Assembly (NCBI RefSeq): GCF_937616625.2
Contig: NC_065570.1
Coordinates: 19,616,046-19,680,045, forward strand
Length of the DNA: 64,000 nucleotides
Direction of reading: 5' to 3'
Source: Mercurialis annua
Lineage: Eukaryota; Streptophyta; Magnoliopsida; Malpighiales; Euphorbiaceae
The translations under genes were made by a program, and so were the position numbers. This document shows, piece by piece, positions 26,508-38,487 of the stretch. Each line of letters opens with the position of its first letter. Position 1 is the first letter of the stretch. The notes below the pieces were generated by a model. It was not told the DNA's origin and did no database searches. It saw only the letters and a list, made by a program, of their open reading frames with translations.

Positions 26508-27367
26508 ACATCTTTCTCAAAACACTTTATCGATAAAATCTATTTTACATAATTGTGCGCCTGGGTGATGACATCTCTCATCCCCAAAGAGTTGCATCCA
26601 ACCCTAAAAAATTTTATGCACGTGATGCATGTACTATTATGCATGTACCAATTATTAATTTATCTTATATTTAGTGAACATACTTTGTGTTCAATGCAAA
26701 CCTATTCGTGACATTCAAAATGCATATTCATGATATGTCTGGGCACAATTACGTGTTGAAAATATTTCAAATATTTCAGCAAATCAATCTTTGAAATTCA
26801 TTTCTCAATAAAACATTTGCTAGACGTTACACTCTGTGAGATGTGCACTCGATATCCTCAAAATATTTCTCAAAATTCCTTACTTGTAACCTAGCAACAT
26901 TCGATGCTATAAAACAATTCAACCTAAAATTCCGTTACAACTCTTCCGCATAAATATCAACTACCCTAAACCCTAACTCAAAACTTATTCCCAAAGAAAT
27001 AACACATCAAAACGTTCCTACCAAATTTACCGCCAGCTCCCGCATCGCATCATCAAACTTGATGGAAACACCATGCATTAATACACTGATCTATCTTCTC
27101 GGTTAAGAGTTTTCAATATCCGATCTAGGATAATCAGATATCATCAGCCAATCTAAGGGAATACTTCCCTCGTATTCCTCGATATAAAACCCAATGGTTT
27201 CGATCCACGAAACATAAACAGCAAAACTCCGCGCAATCCTAAATCGAACAAAGGAAACAGGGTCTAAAGGAAGGTCTTACTCAAAGGTCAAACTATACAT
27301 CGAGGTAAGCCAACCATAAGCACGTGACTAAATCATCTCACGTGCTACTCCGCACGAAGAGACAAAA
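26508..27367 (-). mobile_element. Interior fragment of minus-strand element D, left part
   Basis: It starts at the right edge of the satellite and ends at the insertion point of element B. Read on the minus strand it aligns with the L interior (about 2100-2745). This includes the run from the leader domain to TTTTGGAACAAAC, which touches the satellite. No coding capacity is seen. The last 5 bp (CAAAA) are one copy of the B target duplication. Its link to 59788-61251 is inferred from B being inserted between them. Confidence 0.65.
26551..26760 (-). other. Conserved leader domain, D copy
   Basis: The arms AATTGTGC (26551-26558) and GCACAATT (26753-26760) flank the GATGACATCTCTCATCCCCA block (26566-26585) and GATGCATGTACTATTATGCA (26624-26643). 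The layout matches the L, B and C copies. Confidence 0.65.
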
Positions 27368-28510
27368 TGTCACGACCCAAATTGTTGAGCCGAGACCGGC
27401 GCTAGGGAATGGGAGTGGTAGCTCCGAAACCCGTAGCAAGCCTAAAACCACTAATAATTTTTCGCATCTAAAAGTATAATATATTATATAAAACATTTCC
27501 AGGAAAACTCTTTCGGATAACGCATTTATAAATATTAAAATATCACACTAGTGTTTACAATATAAAATATTGTTTGAAGTTAAAATGTTTATCTAATACT
27601 GACACCTACTGACTACTGCAGCTTTAGGAACTCATACTTGTGCAAGTCCAATGACTTCTGGCACAGTGGAGATGATTTGTCTGATCCGACTCCGGCTACC
27701 TGAAAATATCAGAGTGAGGGGTCAGTATTTGGGAAAATACTGAGTGAGTATGCAACTTATTATCGGTATTATGAAAATACGCATCGCATCCTCAAACATG
27801 TATATATATATATATATATATCTATTTCAATATAATATGAAAATAACATAATATTCATAAATAGAAGATCCGACCGAAACCCTAATCTTAAACTCTGAAT
27901 TTATCTTATTCTGAATATACAAATCAAACTGATCCAAATGGTCCGACCCGGGAGTGTTCACACTCAACCACGTCAGCCGCGACAAATCTCTTAATCTCAA
28001 TGTGTGAGTCCAACTCACGAGTGGGTCCAACCCACTAGATACGGGGCTCAGGTTACACCGTAACCGAGTTCTCACTTGTATCACATACATATCGTATGCG
28101 CATTTCGTAATCTCGTAGACAATCTAGACACACTAGACTGACTCAAATACTGGTGATCACACAGCCTATTGAGACCCAATAGGTAGTTGGTTTCTTCGGA
28201 TCGCACACTAGATACTCATATTCAAAACAATGAATATAACAGCATTCATATAATCAAATTCATCGAACATAACATCTTAGACGAGCAAATCGTATAAATG
28301 CGATGTATTGATAATAATATTCATAATATATGAAAATAACTTTAATAATAATAATACGCGAAAGTAAATTGCCACTCACAGTGACCGCTTTCCGAATAAT
28401 AATAATATTATAGTCCCGCAAGCGTAAGCTCCATACGTCGTTCTGTCTCTTAGCTATTCCGGCTCATCGATCTGCTATTTCATCGATACGCCAGTTACTT
28501 ATTCGAGTTA
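27368..28510 (-). mobile_element. 3' LTR of B, first part
   Basis: This is the U5-side part of the LTR, up to the insertion point of A. It matches 57241-58380. The match continues at 38704 after removing A and one copy of AGTTA, so the uninterrupted site is preserved in the partner LTR. Confidence 0.9.
27801..27820. repeat. TA microsatellite
   Basis: Ten TA dinucleotides lie in the B 3' LTR. The partner LTR has a shorter, interrupted run near 57673-57690, so it has expanded or contracted since insertion. Confidence 0.9.
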
Positions 28511-30903
28511 TGTCACGACCCAATTTCGTGGATCGCGACCGGCGCTAGGGTATGGGTATGGTCGTACCAAAACCCGTAGCAAGCCTCGCGGAAAACCATT
28601 TAATCAAAATAAACCTGCAAGAAAACCAATGCTCGGGGGCAACCGAGACTCCAACCTAAGTCTAACAACTTATATAACAATCCTATTACAACCAATTGAT
28701 AATATTCCGAAACTAGAAACATGCCTCATAAATCAATAATCCAATGTAACATGTCAACGTATAAATAATATAACAGTCGTACCACTACGACAAACCAAAG
28801 TATAATAATAAAGACAACTAGCTCTACTGCGGTCTAAGAAGTGAAACAGTTGACTAGTCTGATAATATAAAAAGACCTCCGAGGAACCAAAAGATCGGAG
28901 ATGACCAACGCTCTCAAAATCATAAACCTGGAAAAGTTTGGAAAGCAACGGGGTCAGATATACTAAGATGAGTTCATAATGTTATTTACATTTATTAAGA
29001 TTAAAACCTCAAAACAAATCCTTTTATACTAATGTATATATTTGATTATGGAAGACAGTATTGAAATGAAATCCCAAAGTAGGTGTGACGTATCATCACC
29101 AAATCCCAAAGTAGACGGGAACAAATCCTCGTCGATCCCAAAGTAGGCTAGACATTAGTCTGCCGATCCCAAAGTACTTACCGGTGCACACAGTCTCGAT
29201 ACAAGCCTATCGAGTAGCTCGTTTCAATCCAGATCCATAATCCTTAAAACAGTTCACAACATTTGATATACTAAAATAATTTGCGGTACTTAATAAAGCG
29301 GTAAATAACACTATCAACTCACTGCTTGCGTATCCACGTGAATAACTTGGCAAACAGCTAACCCTGAGCGGACTCCGAAGCACGAACAGACGACGGGTCT
29401 AAAACAAGGTATAAGTTAAAATCCATTCAACCCCTAACTCTAAGATTACTAGACACCACATAGGACTAGTATCTCAAACACAACCAAACACAACCAAAGT
29501 AATCAAACATAACCAACGTATTATCATAACCAAAGTATACCATATAATAAGTTAGGCAAATTAAGCTTAGGTGAGTTCTTATCTTTAAAACAAAACCAAA
29601 GTCCTTTCATAGCTTAAATACTTTATTTAAAATAAAGAGATTTCCCAAAGTAGTGTGTTAGCCTCAACTGCAGTATAGCTCAACAACACATGTCGGAAGA
29701 CCACGTCTAACCCGACCCATCCATAAACCAAAGTTTAAAACCAAAGTCTTAAATAAATCCTTAAATGAAACCAAAGTATTTTTAAATAAGAACTCATACC
29801 TAACTTAATACTACCACGAACACCAAAGTAACAAATCAATTACCTTGCCAACACTTGACAAGTACACCCAAAGTATAGTTGTTGAAATCAACCTTCTTTA
29901 ACATCACAAATAAATTTCCAGCTTTTAATTAATTACTCAAAACAGTTTTTAACTCAAATACTTAATCCATTTGTTATACTAAATCAATTAGGCAATTTAC
30001 CCAAACCATTTAAAGTAACATTAGACATCTAACAACCTATGATTCATATTTACAAAATTTCCAGATTTTATATCATAAGAAAAACAGAATTTAAATCCAT
30101 TTATAAACCAATTCTTTCATGCCATTAATCGAAACCACCAATCTCAAAGCCATCTAGAATAATCATCCAAGGTATAACAATCACAACACCATAGAATGAA
30201 ATCTCAGATTATAAACCATCACAAAACAGAATATAATCACAAACCACCCAAAGTATCGATTTCAAATCGAGCCACAACAATCACAACACACAAATATAAG
30301 GGATTAATCCACTAACCTCTTGAGATAGATTAAGGACAACAATCAAAGGAAAACCCAGAGAATATAATTCCAAAATCAGCCTACAAACAAACCATACGAT
30401 AGCTAAAGATCACACAACTCAATTATATGATAAAACACTAATTAAACCTTAAGGAATTGATTAGAATACTTACTAATGATCACCAATGGATTAGGAATAG
30501 CTAGGATATGAATTTCAGAGAGTATAGGCCGTTCTAGGGTTTTAGAAAACGAGAGAAATGAATTTAGGTCGCTTAAGGGGTCTATTTATAAAAAAATCAG
30601 CGAACTGAACAGTGCACGAGTCGCGCCCGCTACACTTCCATCGCGCCCGTGAAACATGAATCGCGCCCGTGATGAATGAATCATCGCGCCCGTGAAAAGC
30701 TACTGCCTCCGATGAAAAATTGAGATTTTGAAAATGAAATCGAAAACGTTCCAAACTCCAAGGTTACTTCTAATACACCTTAAAACACATTTTAAAAGGT
30801 TTGGAACATTCGAACCGCGAACCGAAGTGGTCGAACCACTCAAACGAACCCAAAGTACCGTTTAGGCCTAACGAAACTAGTCGGAAAAATACGGGATGTT
30901 ACA
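28511..30903 (-). mobile_element. 3' LTR of element A
   Basis: It runs from TGTCACGACCC to GGGATGTTACA, inverted 5'-TG/CA-3' type ends. It is followed by the polypurine tract at 30904. It holds a TATA box (30583-30590, minus strand), four GC-rich 20-bp repeats upstream of it (30621-30692), a telobox-like AAACCCTAG downstream (minus strand, near 30533-30541), and 16 copies of CCAAAGT. Confidence 0.95.
29072..29180 (-). repeat. TCCCAAAGTA repeat block in the A LTR
   Basis: Four TCCCAAAGTA copies occur in about 105 bp, at irregular 30-35 bp spacing. The corresponding place in the D LTR has four GTCCCGAGA copies (61852-62022), so a repeat occupies the same position with a different core in each family. 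Confidence 0.75.
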
Positions 30904-30940
30904 TTCTCCCCAACTTAAAAACAAAATCGTCCTCGATTTT
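30904..30940 (-). promoter_or_regulatory. Polypurine tract and AGGA-loop hairpin of element A
   Basis: On the minus strand, AAAATCG (complement of 30934-30940), loop AGGA and CGATTTT (complement of 30923-30929) form a hairpin. The tract AAGTTGGGGAGAA (complement of 30904-30916) follows, then the LTR start TGTAACATCCCG. The hairpin lies about 140 bp beyond the polyprotein stop, so it is non-coding here. Confidence 0.85.
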
Positions 30941-31078
30941 AAAACAACGAAACTAAGCCCAAACTCAAGTAAACACACCAAAGTAACTCATATAAAACAT
31001 GCCCAAGGTAAAACACAATCAATTTCCCAAAGTAGTAGCACAACTCAAAACACAAAACAACCACAAACCCAACGTACC

Positions 31079-34000
31079 TCAAAGAAAAAGGAAAGGGTAA
31101 CGATTACGCATATCGGACTCCGTCTCCCAAGTGCATTCTTCGACCGAGTGATTTCGCCACAGAACCTTGACCATCGGAATCTCCTTGTTCCGCAACTTAC
31201 GCACTTGCGTATCAACAATTTCGACAGGCTGTTCCTCATAAGACAGCTCTTGGTCAATCTCGACACTCTGTGGTACTATCACTTGCGAAGGATCCGAAAC
31301 GCACTTCCGCAACATTGAGATATGGAATACCGGATGCACCAACGACATATCTGGCGGCAAAGCCAAACGATAAGCAACTGCTCCAACTCTCTCTATGATC
31401 TCATAAGGACCAACGAACCTCGGTGCCAACTTTCCCTTAACACCAAAACGCACAACGCCCTTCATAGGCGAAACTCGAAGAAACACAAAATCGCCAACTT
31501 GAAACTCGAAATCCTTCCGCTTAAGATCAGCATAACTTTTGTGCCGACTGAAAGCAGTCTCAAGCCTACGCTTGATCAAAGGTACCTTCTCAGAGGTAAT
31601 CTGGATGATCTCAGCTCCAGAAAGTTTACGCTCGCCGACCTCTTCCCAACAAATAGGAGATCGACACTTGCGCCCATACAATGCCTCATATGGTGCCATC
31701 TCGATACTAGCGTGGTAACTGTTATTATAGGAAAACTCAATCAAAGGCAAATGAGTATCCCAGCTACCCTGAAAATCCAGAACACACATTCTGAGCATAT
31801 CCTCCAAAGTCTGAATCGTCCTCTCAGACTGACCGTCGGTCTGAGGATGAAATGCAGTACTGAAATCCAACCTCGTGCCCAAAGATTCCTGCATCGCCTT
31901 CCAAAATCGAGAGGTGAAAACTGAACCTCTGTCCGAAACTATCGACACTGGTACACCATGGAGACTAACAATCCGATCGATGTACAATTGTGCCAACTTC
32001 GAAGCCTGATATGAAACCTTGATCGGTAAGAAGTGAGCTGACTTGGTCAAACGGTCAACTATCACCCAAATCGAATCATACCCCTGCCGGGTACGTGGTA
32101 AACCAACCACAAAATCCATAGCGATCCGCTCCCATTTCCACTCTGGAATAGGTAGCGGTTGCAGATATCCAAACGGTCTCTGATGTTCTAACTTTACTTG
32201 CTGGCAAGTCAAACACTTAGACACAAACTCTGCAACATCCTTTTTCATACCGCTCCACCAGTACGTACCTTTGAGATCATGATACATCTTGGTAGAACCC
32301 GGATGAACACTGTAAGCTGACTTGTGCGCTTCCTCCAGAATCTGGTCTCTCAAACCATCCGAATCTGGAACACACAGTCGAGAACCGTACCTGAGAATTC
32401 CATCCGCCAGAACAAACTCGGAATTTCCATTCAGATGGATCTCATCCATAATCCGTTTCAATTGTGGATCCTCAGCTTGTGAAGCTTTGATCCTATCAAT
32501 CAAAACTGGTTGCACTTGCAACTGTGCCAACAAACAACCTTTCTGCGAAACCTGAAATCGGTATCCCGAAGTTAACAGACTATGCCACTCACGAACCATG
32601 GGTCTCCGCCCAACCTCAGAAATATGGGCCAAACTGCCCGAAGATTTGCGACTCAACGCATCGGCTACCACATTAGCCTTACCCGGATGGTACTGAATAG
32701 AACAATCGTAGTCTTTCAGTAACTCCAACCATCTCCGCTGCCTTAGATTCAATTCCCGCTGATCAAAGATGTACTTCAGACTCTTATGATCAGTAAAGAT
32801 CTCGCAAGTCGCACCGTACAAATAATGCCTCCAAATTTTGAGAGCAAAAACCACAGCTGCCAACTCCAGATCATGGGTAGGATAATTCACCTCATGCTTC
32901 TTCAGCTGGCGAGAAGCATAGGCAATTACCTTACCATGTTGCATCAGAACACAACCCAAACCGATACGAGAAGCATCACAATACACGGTGAATCCCTCGA
33001 TGCCAGATGGCAAAGCCAACACAGGAGCTGTAGTTAAAATCTCTTTGAGCTTCTCGAAACTCGCCTCACACTTATCAGTCCACTCAAACTTAACACCTTT
33101 CTGTGTCAGTTTAGTCATCGGTGCAGATATTCTGGAGAAATCTTGCACGAACCGACGATAGTAGCCAGCTAACCCAAGAAAACTTCTGATCTCGGTAACT
33201 GATCTCGGCCTCTGCCAATCCATGACTTCCTCAATTTTCTTCGGATCAACCTTGATTCCATCCTTAGACACCACGTGTCCTAAGAAAGTAACATGATCCA
33301 GCCAGAATTCACACTTCGAGAACTTAGCATACAGTTGATGCTCACGCAAAGTCTGCAGTATGGTTCTCAAGTGAAAAGCATGCTCCTCCTCACTCCGAGA
33401 GTAAATCAATATGTCATCAATAAACACAATAACGAACTGATCCAGAAACGGCTTGAATACCCGGTTCATCATATCCATAAACGCTGCTGGTGCGTTAGTC
33501 AACCCAAAAGACATGACCAGGAATTCGAAATGCCCATAACGCGTTCTGAAAGCAGTCTTAGGCACATCGACGTCTCGAATCCGAAGTTGATGATATCCGG
33601 ATCTCAAGTCAATCTTGGAAAAACATTTCGCCCCTTGCAATTGATCGAACAAATCATCAATGCGAGGAAGATGGTATCTATTCTTGATAGTAACTTTGTT
33701 CAGCTGTCTGTAATCAATACACAACCGAAAAGACCCATCCTTCTTCTTGACAAACAACACCGGAGCACCCCACGGGGAAGTACTTGGTCTGATAAAACCA
33801 CAATCCAGTAATTCCTGTAACTGCTCTTTCAACTCTTTCAGCTCAGCAGGAGCCATTCGATACGGAGGTATCGAAATAGGAGCTGTTCCAGGAGCAACAT
33901 CGATACAGAACTCAATGTCTCGATCAGGTGGTAATCCAGGTAACTCCTCTGGAAACACATCAGTGAACTCATTCACTATCGGAACACTATGCACATCACC

Positions 34001-35953
34001 ACAGCCTCCTTCTAATTCACGAACCACCGCTAAGAAAGCCTGGCAACCCTTGCCCATCATACGCTTGGCCTTGATCGCTGAAATTAGATTCTTAGGTGTT
34101 TCCGTCTTCTCCCCTTGGAAGGAAAAAGGCGTCTCACCAGGAATCCCGAACAATACCGACTTCCCTCGACAGTCGATAGAAGCAAAATGGCGTGAAAGCC
34201 AATCCATCCCCAAGATGACATCAAAAGATAACACATCGAGAACAATCAAATCAGCCCTAAGGTCCCTACCATGAATAATCACAGAACAAGAAGGATACAC
34301 CACATCCACCACAACACAGTCAGACAAAGGCGTAGATACAGATAAGGGCTCTAACAACCTAGATGGTGTCACACCCAACTTAGCAGCAAAACTCGACGAA
34401 ACAAAAGAATGGGTTGCACCCGCATCAAATAAAACCAATGCATCTACAAATGAAATGGGAATAGTACCTTGCACCACTGCGTTTGATGCACGAGCATCCT
34501 GAGGAGTCAGAGCAAACACTCTAGCCTGACCCTGCCCTTGCTGCGGTGCCTGAGAAGAACTGTAACTACCCGAGCCTCTACCACCGTTTCCACGGCCACC
34601 AAAACCACGTCCTCCTGAACCACGGCCCCGCTGGCCACCAAACGAAGCGGCAGGTTGGGAATACCCTGCCGAAGGAGTAAAAGCAGTTCTCTGCTGCTGA
34701 AAAGACGGCTGAGCAACACTAGCCGACGACACTCGCTGCCCAGATGCCTGACACTCTCTCGCGAAATGGCCCGGTTGGCCACAAGCATAGCAGCTACCCG
34801 GTGCTACTGCACAAGCTCCAAAGTGCCTGCGCCTACAGTTCTGACAGAAAGGGACACTGCATGCTCCACTGCTATCCTGCCCAGAACTACGGTTACCACT
34901 GCTGTAACTAGCACCATGGGAATACGGTTGGTATCCCCTCCGCTCACCCCCTTTCTTACTCTTGAACTGAGAAGACTTGGAATGATAGCTGCTGCTACCA
35001 CTTTGCTGCACACTACCCTGCGCAACACCGCTCGCCTTTTTGGTCTCAGACATTTTTCCAAAGTGCAGTAAACTAGTCTCCATTCGACGAGCACTGTCTA
35101 CTACATCCGAAAACTCCTTGTTCGACTCAGTCAGAAGGCTAATAAAATCAGCGCCTAAACCCTTCACGTACCTGTCATTCACCCTTTGCTGTTCAGTCAG
35201 CAGCTCTGGGGCAAAACGACACAGCCTCACAAATTCAGTAGTGTACTCGTTCACCGACCTATCTCCCCTTTTCAAAACCAGCAATCTGTCTCTATGACCT
35301 TCGGTCACTGAAAAAGGTAAGTAAAAGTTCTTGAACCGAGTCACAAAATCCTCCCAAGAAATAGTAGCCATCTCAGCACGAATGGCACTACGAAACCAAT
35401 CACTTGCAGAGCCCTTCAAGGACATCTCCACCAACATAACAGTCTGCCTCTCCGAAGCCTGCAACCTCTGAGCATTTCGCTCAACTTCCTCCAGAAAATC
35501 TAGGGCATCGCCATCGCCCGAAAACTCTGTCGACTTAAGCCTCGCATAAGCCAACACCAAATCCTTGTCAGTGGTCCCGCCACCACCAACTGCATTACCA
35601 CCAGCCTGAGGTGCCTGTTGCTGAACAATCTGACCCAGCATAGCATACTGGTTCTGCATGGCAATCTGTCCTGCCTGCAGTTGCACCTGATTATTCTGAA
35701 GTGCAGTGATCCCAGCCAAAAACGTCGTGAAATCGAATGGATCGAGATGAATGCCTGCACCACCTCGTCCCCTACCTCTGCCTCCCCGACCTCTGCCAGC
35801 CTGACCTCTGCCGGCTAGGCCTCGGCCGGCCGGAACTCCGCCTGCACGACCCCCACCAACTTGAACCTCTGGTTCATGCTGGTCAATCTCAATCGACATA
35901 GCGTCATCAGCCTCAGCCTCAGCCTGAGCTGCAGCACGCCTACGAGTATTCAT
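31079..35953 (-). CDS. gag-pol: Gag-Pol polyprotein of element A
   Basis: A single 1,624-residue frame starts at the ATG of [10 protein letters not shown]; an upstream in-frame TTG at 35974 is unlikely as a plant start. In order: an Arg/Gly-rich N terminus (about 35-70); Gag capsid region (about 135-290); an atypical Cys/His cluster (C370, C373, H377, C381); a zinc knuckle (C388, C391, H396, C401); protease with DAG at 510-512; and reverse transcriptase with catalytic D782 and FIDD at 844-847. RNase H shows D993, E1030, D1055 and D1098. Integrase shows H1210, H1217, C1247, C1250 and D1280, D1341, E1377 with D35E spacing. A chromodomain-like segment spans about 1572-1618. No frameshift or stop is visible. 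Such polyproteins are cleaved into particle, copying and insertion enzymes. The coding strand is set by the LTR promoter at 38378. Confidence 0.97.
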   Translation of the reverse strand: MNTRRRAAAQAEAEADDAMSIEIDQHEPEVQVGGGRAGGVPAGRGLAGRGQAGRGRGGRGRGRGGAGIHLDPFDFTTFLAGITALQNNQVQLQAGQIAMQNQYAMLGQIVQQQAPQAGGNAVGGGGTTDKDLVLAYARLKSTEFSGDGDALDFLEEVERNAQRLQASERQTVMLVEMSLKGSASDWFRSAIRAEMATISWEDFVTRFKNFYLPFSVTEGHRDRLLVLKRGDRSVNEYTTEFVRLCRFAPELLTEQQRVNDRYVKGLGADFISLLTESNKEFSDVVDSARRMETSLLHFGKMSETKKASGVAQGSVQQSGSSSYHSKSSQFKSKKGGERRGYQPYSHGASYSSGNRSSGQDSSGACSVPFCQNCRRRHFGACAVAPGSCYACGQPGHFARECQASGQRVSSASVAQPSFQQQRTAFTPSAGYSQPAASFGGQRGRGSGGRGFGGRGNGGRGSGSYSSSQAPQQGQGQARVFALTPQDARASNAVVQGTIPISFVDALVLFDAGATHSFVSSSFAAKLGVTPSRLLEPLSVSTPLSDCVVVDVVYPSCSVIIHGRDLRADLIVLDVLSFDVILGMDWLSRHFASIDCRGKSVLFGIPGETPFSFQGEKTETPKNLISAIKAKRMMGKGCQAFLAVVRELEGGCGDVHSVPIVNEFTDVFPEELPGLPPDRDIEFCIDVAPGTAPISIPPYRMAPAELKELKEQLQELLDCGFIRPSTSPWGAPVLFVKKKDGSFRLCIDYRQLNKVTIKNRYHLPRIDDLFDQLQGAKCFSKIDLRSGYHQLRIRDVDVPKTAFRTRYGHFEFLVMSFGLTNAPAAFMDMMNRVFKPFLDQFVIVFIDDILIYSRSEEEHAFHLRTILQTLREHQLYAKFSKCEFWLDHVTFLGHVVSKDGIKVDPKKIEEVMDWQRPRSVTEIRSFLGLAGYYRRFVQDFSRISAPMTKLTQKGVKFEWTDKCEASFEKLKEILTTAPVLALPSGIEGFTVYCDASRIGLGCVLMQHGKVIAYASRQLKKHEVNYPTHDLELAAVVFALKIWRHYLYGATCEIFTDHKSLKYIFDQRELNLRQRRWLELLKDYDCSIQYHPGKANVVADALSRKSSGSLAHISEVGRRPMVREWHSLLTSGYRFQVSQKGCLLAQLQVQPVLIDRIKASQAEDPQLKRIMDEIHLNGNSEFVLADGILRYGSRLCVPDSDGLRDQILEEAHKSAYSVHPGSTKMYHDLKGTYWWSGMKKDVAEFVSKCLTCQQVKLEHQRPFGYLQPLPIPEWKWERIAMDFVVGLPRTRQGYDSIWVIVDRLTKSAHFLPIKVSYQASKLAQLYIDRIVSLHGVPVSIVSDRGSVFTSRFWKAMQESLGTRLDFSTAFHPQTDGQSERTIQTLEDMLRMCVLDFQGSWDTHLPLIEFSYNNSYHASIEMAPYEALYGRKCRSPICWEEVGERKLSGAEIIQITSEKVPLIKRRLETAFSRHKSYADLKRKDFEFQVGDFVFLRVSPMKGVVRFGVKGKLAPRFVGPYEIIERVGAVAYRLALPPDMSLVHPVFHISMLRKCVSDPSQVIVPQSVEIDQELSYEEQPVEIVDTQVRKLRNKEIPMVKVLWRNHSVEECTWETESDMRNRYPFLFL

Positions 35954-36289
35954 TCCTAAGAATGAAACAAACAATTCTCAAAACAAAGTCCTCAAGGCAA
36001 CACCCAAAGTAAATTTAAATAGTTCAAACATCAAAATTGCAACCAAAGTAATAACAATAATATTCCAAAGTAAGCATAAACTTCAAAAGTAACATTAGTA
36101 ACACGTAAGACCGACTCAACATCCCTAAAGGTGAAGGTAGAAAGTTTTGAAAACAAATGATGACGTTTCAAAAGACAAAACTTGAATCCTAATTTCCGCA
36201 GTAGACCCTAAGACATAACAGTAACACTTAACATGCCTTAAAGCAGTAAACACATAACATGCAAAATTTGGCCTTAGTTCGAAACTAAA
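35954..36289 (-). other. 5' leader of element A
   Basis: This non-coding stretch lies between the primer site and the gag start. It contains CCGCAGTAGA at 36196-36205, an exact reverse complement of TCTACTGCGG in the 5' LTR (36618-36627). CCAAAGTA-type motifs occur at about 36003, 36051 and 36065. It resembles the leader of D just left of 61236. Confidence 0.7.
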
Positions 36290-36301
36290 GCTCTGATACC
36301 A
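36290..36301 (-). promoter_or_regulatory. Primer-binding site of element A (tRNA-iMet)
   Basis: The minus strand reads TGGTATCAGAGC, complementary to the 3' end of plant initiator tRNA-Met, 4 bases inside the 5' LTR end. It starts minus-strand DNA synthesis. Position is good to about one base. Confidence 0.93.
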
Positions 36302-38377
36302 ACTTTGTCACGACCCAATTTCGTGGATCGCGACCGGCGCTAGGGTATGGGTATGGTCGTACCAAAACCCGTAGCAAGCCTCGCGGAAAACCATTTAATC
36401 AAAATAAACCTGCAAGAAAACCAATGCTCGGGGGCAACCGAGACTCCAACCTAAGTCTAACAACTTATATAACAATCCTATTACAACCAATTGATAATAT
36501 TCCGAAACTAGAAACATGCCTCATAAATCAATAATCCAATGTAACATGTCAACGTATAAATAATATAACAGTCGTACCACTACGACAAACCAAAGTATAA
36601 TAATAAAGACAACTAGCTCTACTGCGGTCTAAGAAGTGAAACAGTTGACTAGTCTGATAATATAAAAAGACCTCCGAGGAACCAAAAGATCGGAGATGAC
36701 CAACGCTCTCAAAATCATAAACCTGGAAAAGTTTGGAAAGCAACGGGGTCAGATATACTGAGATGAGTTCATAATGTTATTTACATTTATTAAGATTAAA
36801 ACCTCAAAACAAATCCTTTTATACTAATGTATATATTTGATTATGGAAGACAGTATTGAAATGAAATCCCAAAGTAGGTGTGACGTATCATCACCAAATC
36901 CCAAAGTAGACGGGAACAAATCCTCGTCGATCCCAAAGTAGGCTAGACATTAGTCTGCCGATCCCAAAGTACTTACCGGTGCACACAGTCTCGATACAAG
37001 CCTATCGAGTAGCTCGTTTCAATCCAGATCCATAATCCTTAAAACAGTTCACAACATTTGATATACTAAAATAATTTGCGGTACTTAATAAAGCGGTAAA
37101 TAACACTATCAACTCACTGCTTGCGTATCCACGTGAATAACTTGGCAAACAGCTAACCCTGAGCGGACTCCGAAGCACGAACAGACGACGGGTCTAAAAC
37201 AAGGTATAAGTTAAAATCCATTCAACCCCTAACTCTAAGATTACTAGACACCACATAGGACTAGTATCTCAAACACAACCAAACACAACCAAAGTAATCA
37301 AACATAACCAACGTATTATCATAACCAAAGTATACCATATAATAAGTTAGGCAAATTAAGCTTAGGTGAGTTCTTATCTTTAAAACAAAACCAAAGTCCT
37401 TTCATAGCTTAAATACTTTATTTAAAATAAAGAGATTTCCCAAAGTAGTGTGTTAGCCTCAACTGCAGTATAGGTCAACAACACATGTCGGAAGACCACG
37501 TCTAACCCGACCCATCCATAAACCAAAGTTTAAAACCAAAGTCTTAAATAAATCCTTAAATGAAACCAAAGTATTTTTAAATAAGAACTCATACCTAACT
37601 TAATACTACCACGAACACCAAAGTAACAAATCAATTACCTTGCCAACACTTGACAAGTACACCCAAAGTATAGTTGTTGAAATCAACCTTCTTTAACATC
37701 ACAAATAAATTTCCAGCTTTTAATTAATTACTCAAAACAGTTTTTAACTCAAATACTTAATCCATTTGTTATACTAAATCAATTAGGCAATTTACCCAAA
37801 CCATTTAAAGTAACATTAGACATCTAACAACCTATGATTCATATTTACAAAATTTCCAGATTTTATATCATAAGAAAAACAGAATTTAAATCCATTTATA
37901 AACCAATTCTTTCATGCCATTAATCGAAACCACCAATCTCAAAGCCATCTAGAATAATCATCCAAGGTATAACAATCACAACACCATAGAATGAAATCTC
38001 AGATTATAAACCATCACAAAACAGAATATAATCACAAACCACCCAAAGTATCGATTTCAAATCGAGCCACAACAATCACAACACACAAATATAAGGGATT
38101 AATCCACTAACCTCTTGAGATAGATTAAGGACAACAATCAAAGGAAAACCCAGAGAATATAATTCCAAAATCAGCCTACAAACAAACCATACGATAGCTA
38201 AAGATCACACAACTCAATTATATGATAAAACACTAATTAAACCTTAAGGAATTGATTAGAATACTTACTAATGATCACCAATGGATTAGGAATAGCTAGG
38301 ATATGAATTTCAGAGAGTATAGGCCGTTCTAGGGTTTTAGAAAACGAGAGAAATGAATTTAGGTCGCTTAAGGGGTC

Positions 38378-38385
38378 TATTTATA
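38378..38385 (-). promoter_or_regulatory. TATA box of the element A promoter
   Basis: The minus strand reads TATAAATA, a good plant TATA box. Start of transcription is expected about 25-35 bp downstream, near 38350, before the AAACCCTAG box. It is identical in the other LTR at 30583-30590. Confidence 0.75.
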
Positions 38386-38415
38386 AAAAAATCAGCGAAC
38401 TGAACAGTGCACGAG

Positions 38416-38487
38416 TCGCGCCCGCTACACTTCCATCGCGCCCGTGAAACATGAATCGCGCCCGTGATGAATGAATCATCGCGCCCG
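38416..38487 (-). promoter_or_regulatory. GC-rich 20-bp upstream repeats of element A
   Basis: TCGCGCCCG occurs four times, starting at 38416, 38436, 38456 and 38479 (spacings 20, 20, 23). It lies 31 to about 100 bp upstream of the TATA box. The same set is at 30621-30692. Placement and phasing suggest enhancer-like sites; no factor is assigned. Confidence 0.65.

Noticed and set aside
6828..26568. Many plus-strand open frames encoding a 20-residue repeat (for example 8320-9159, 11007-11732)
   Set aside because: The 60-bp monomer happens to have one frame without stops. Frames start and end at random indels, variation looks like CpG decay and not codon constraint, and there is no promoter or gene structure. 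I treat them as satellite by-products.
31322..35297. Plus-strand open frames opposite the polyprotein gene
   Set aside because: They lie antisense to an intact gag-pol with clear catalytic motifs, and have no recognisable content of their own.
35954..35974. Longer polyprotein start, 7 residues upstream
   Set aside because: The upstream in-frame codon is TTG, not ATG; the first ATG at 35953 gives the MNTRRR start.
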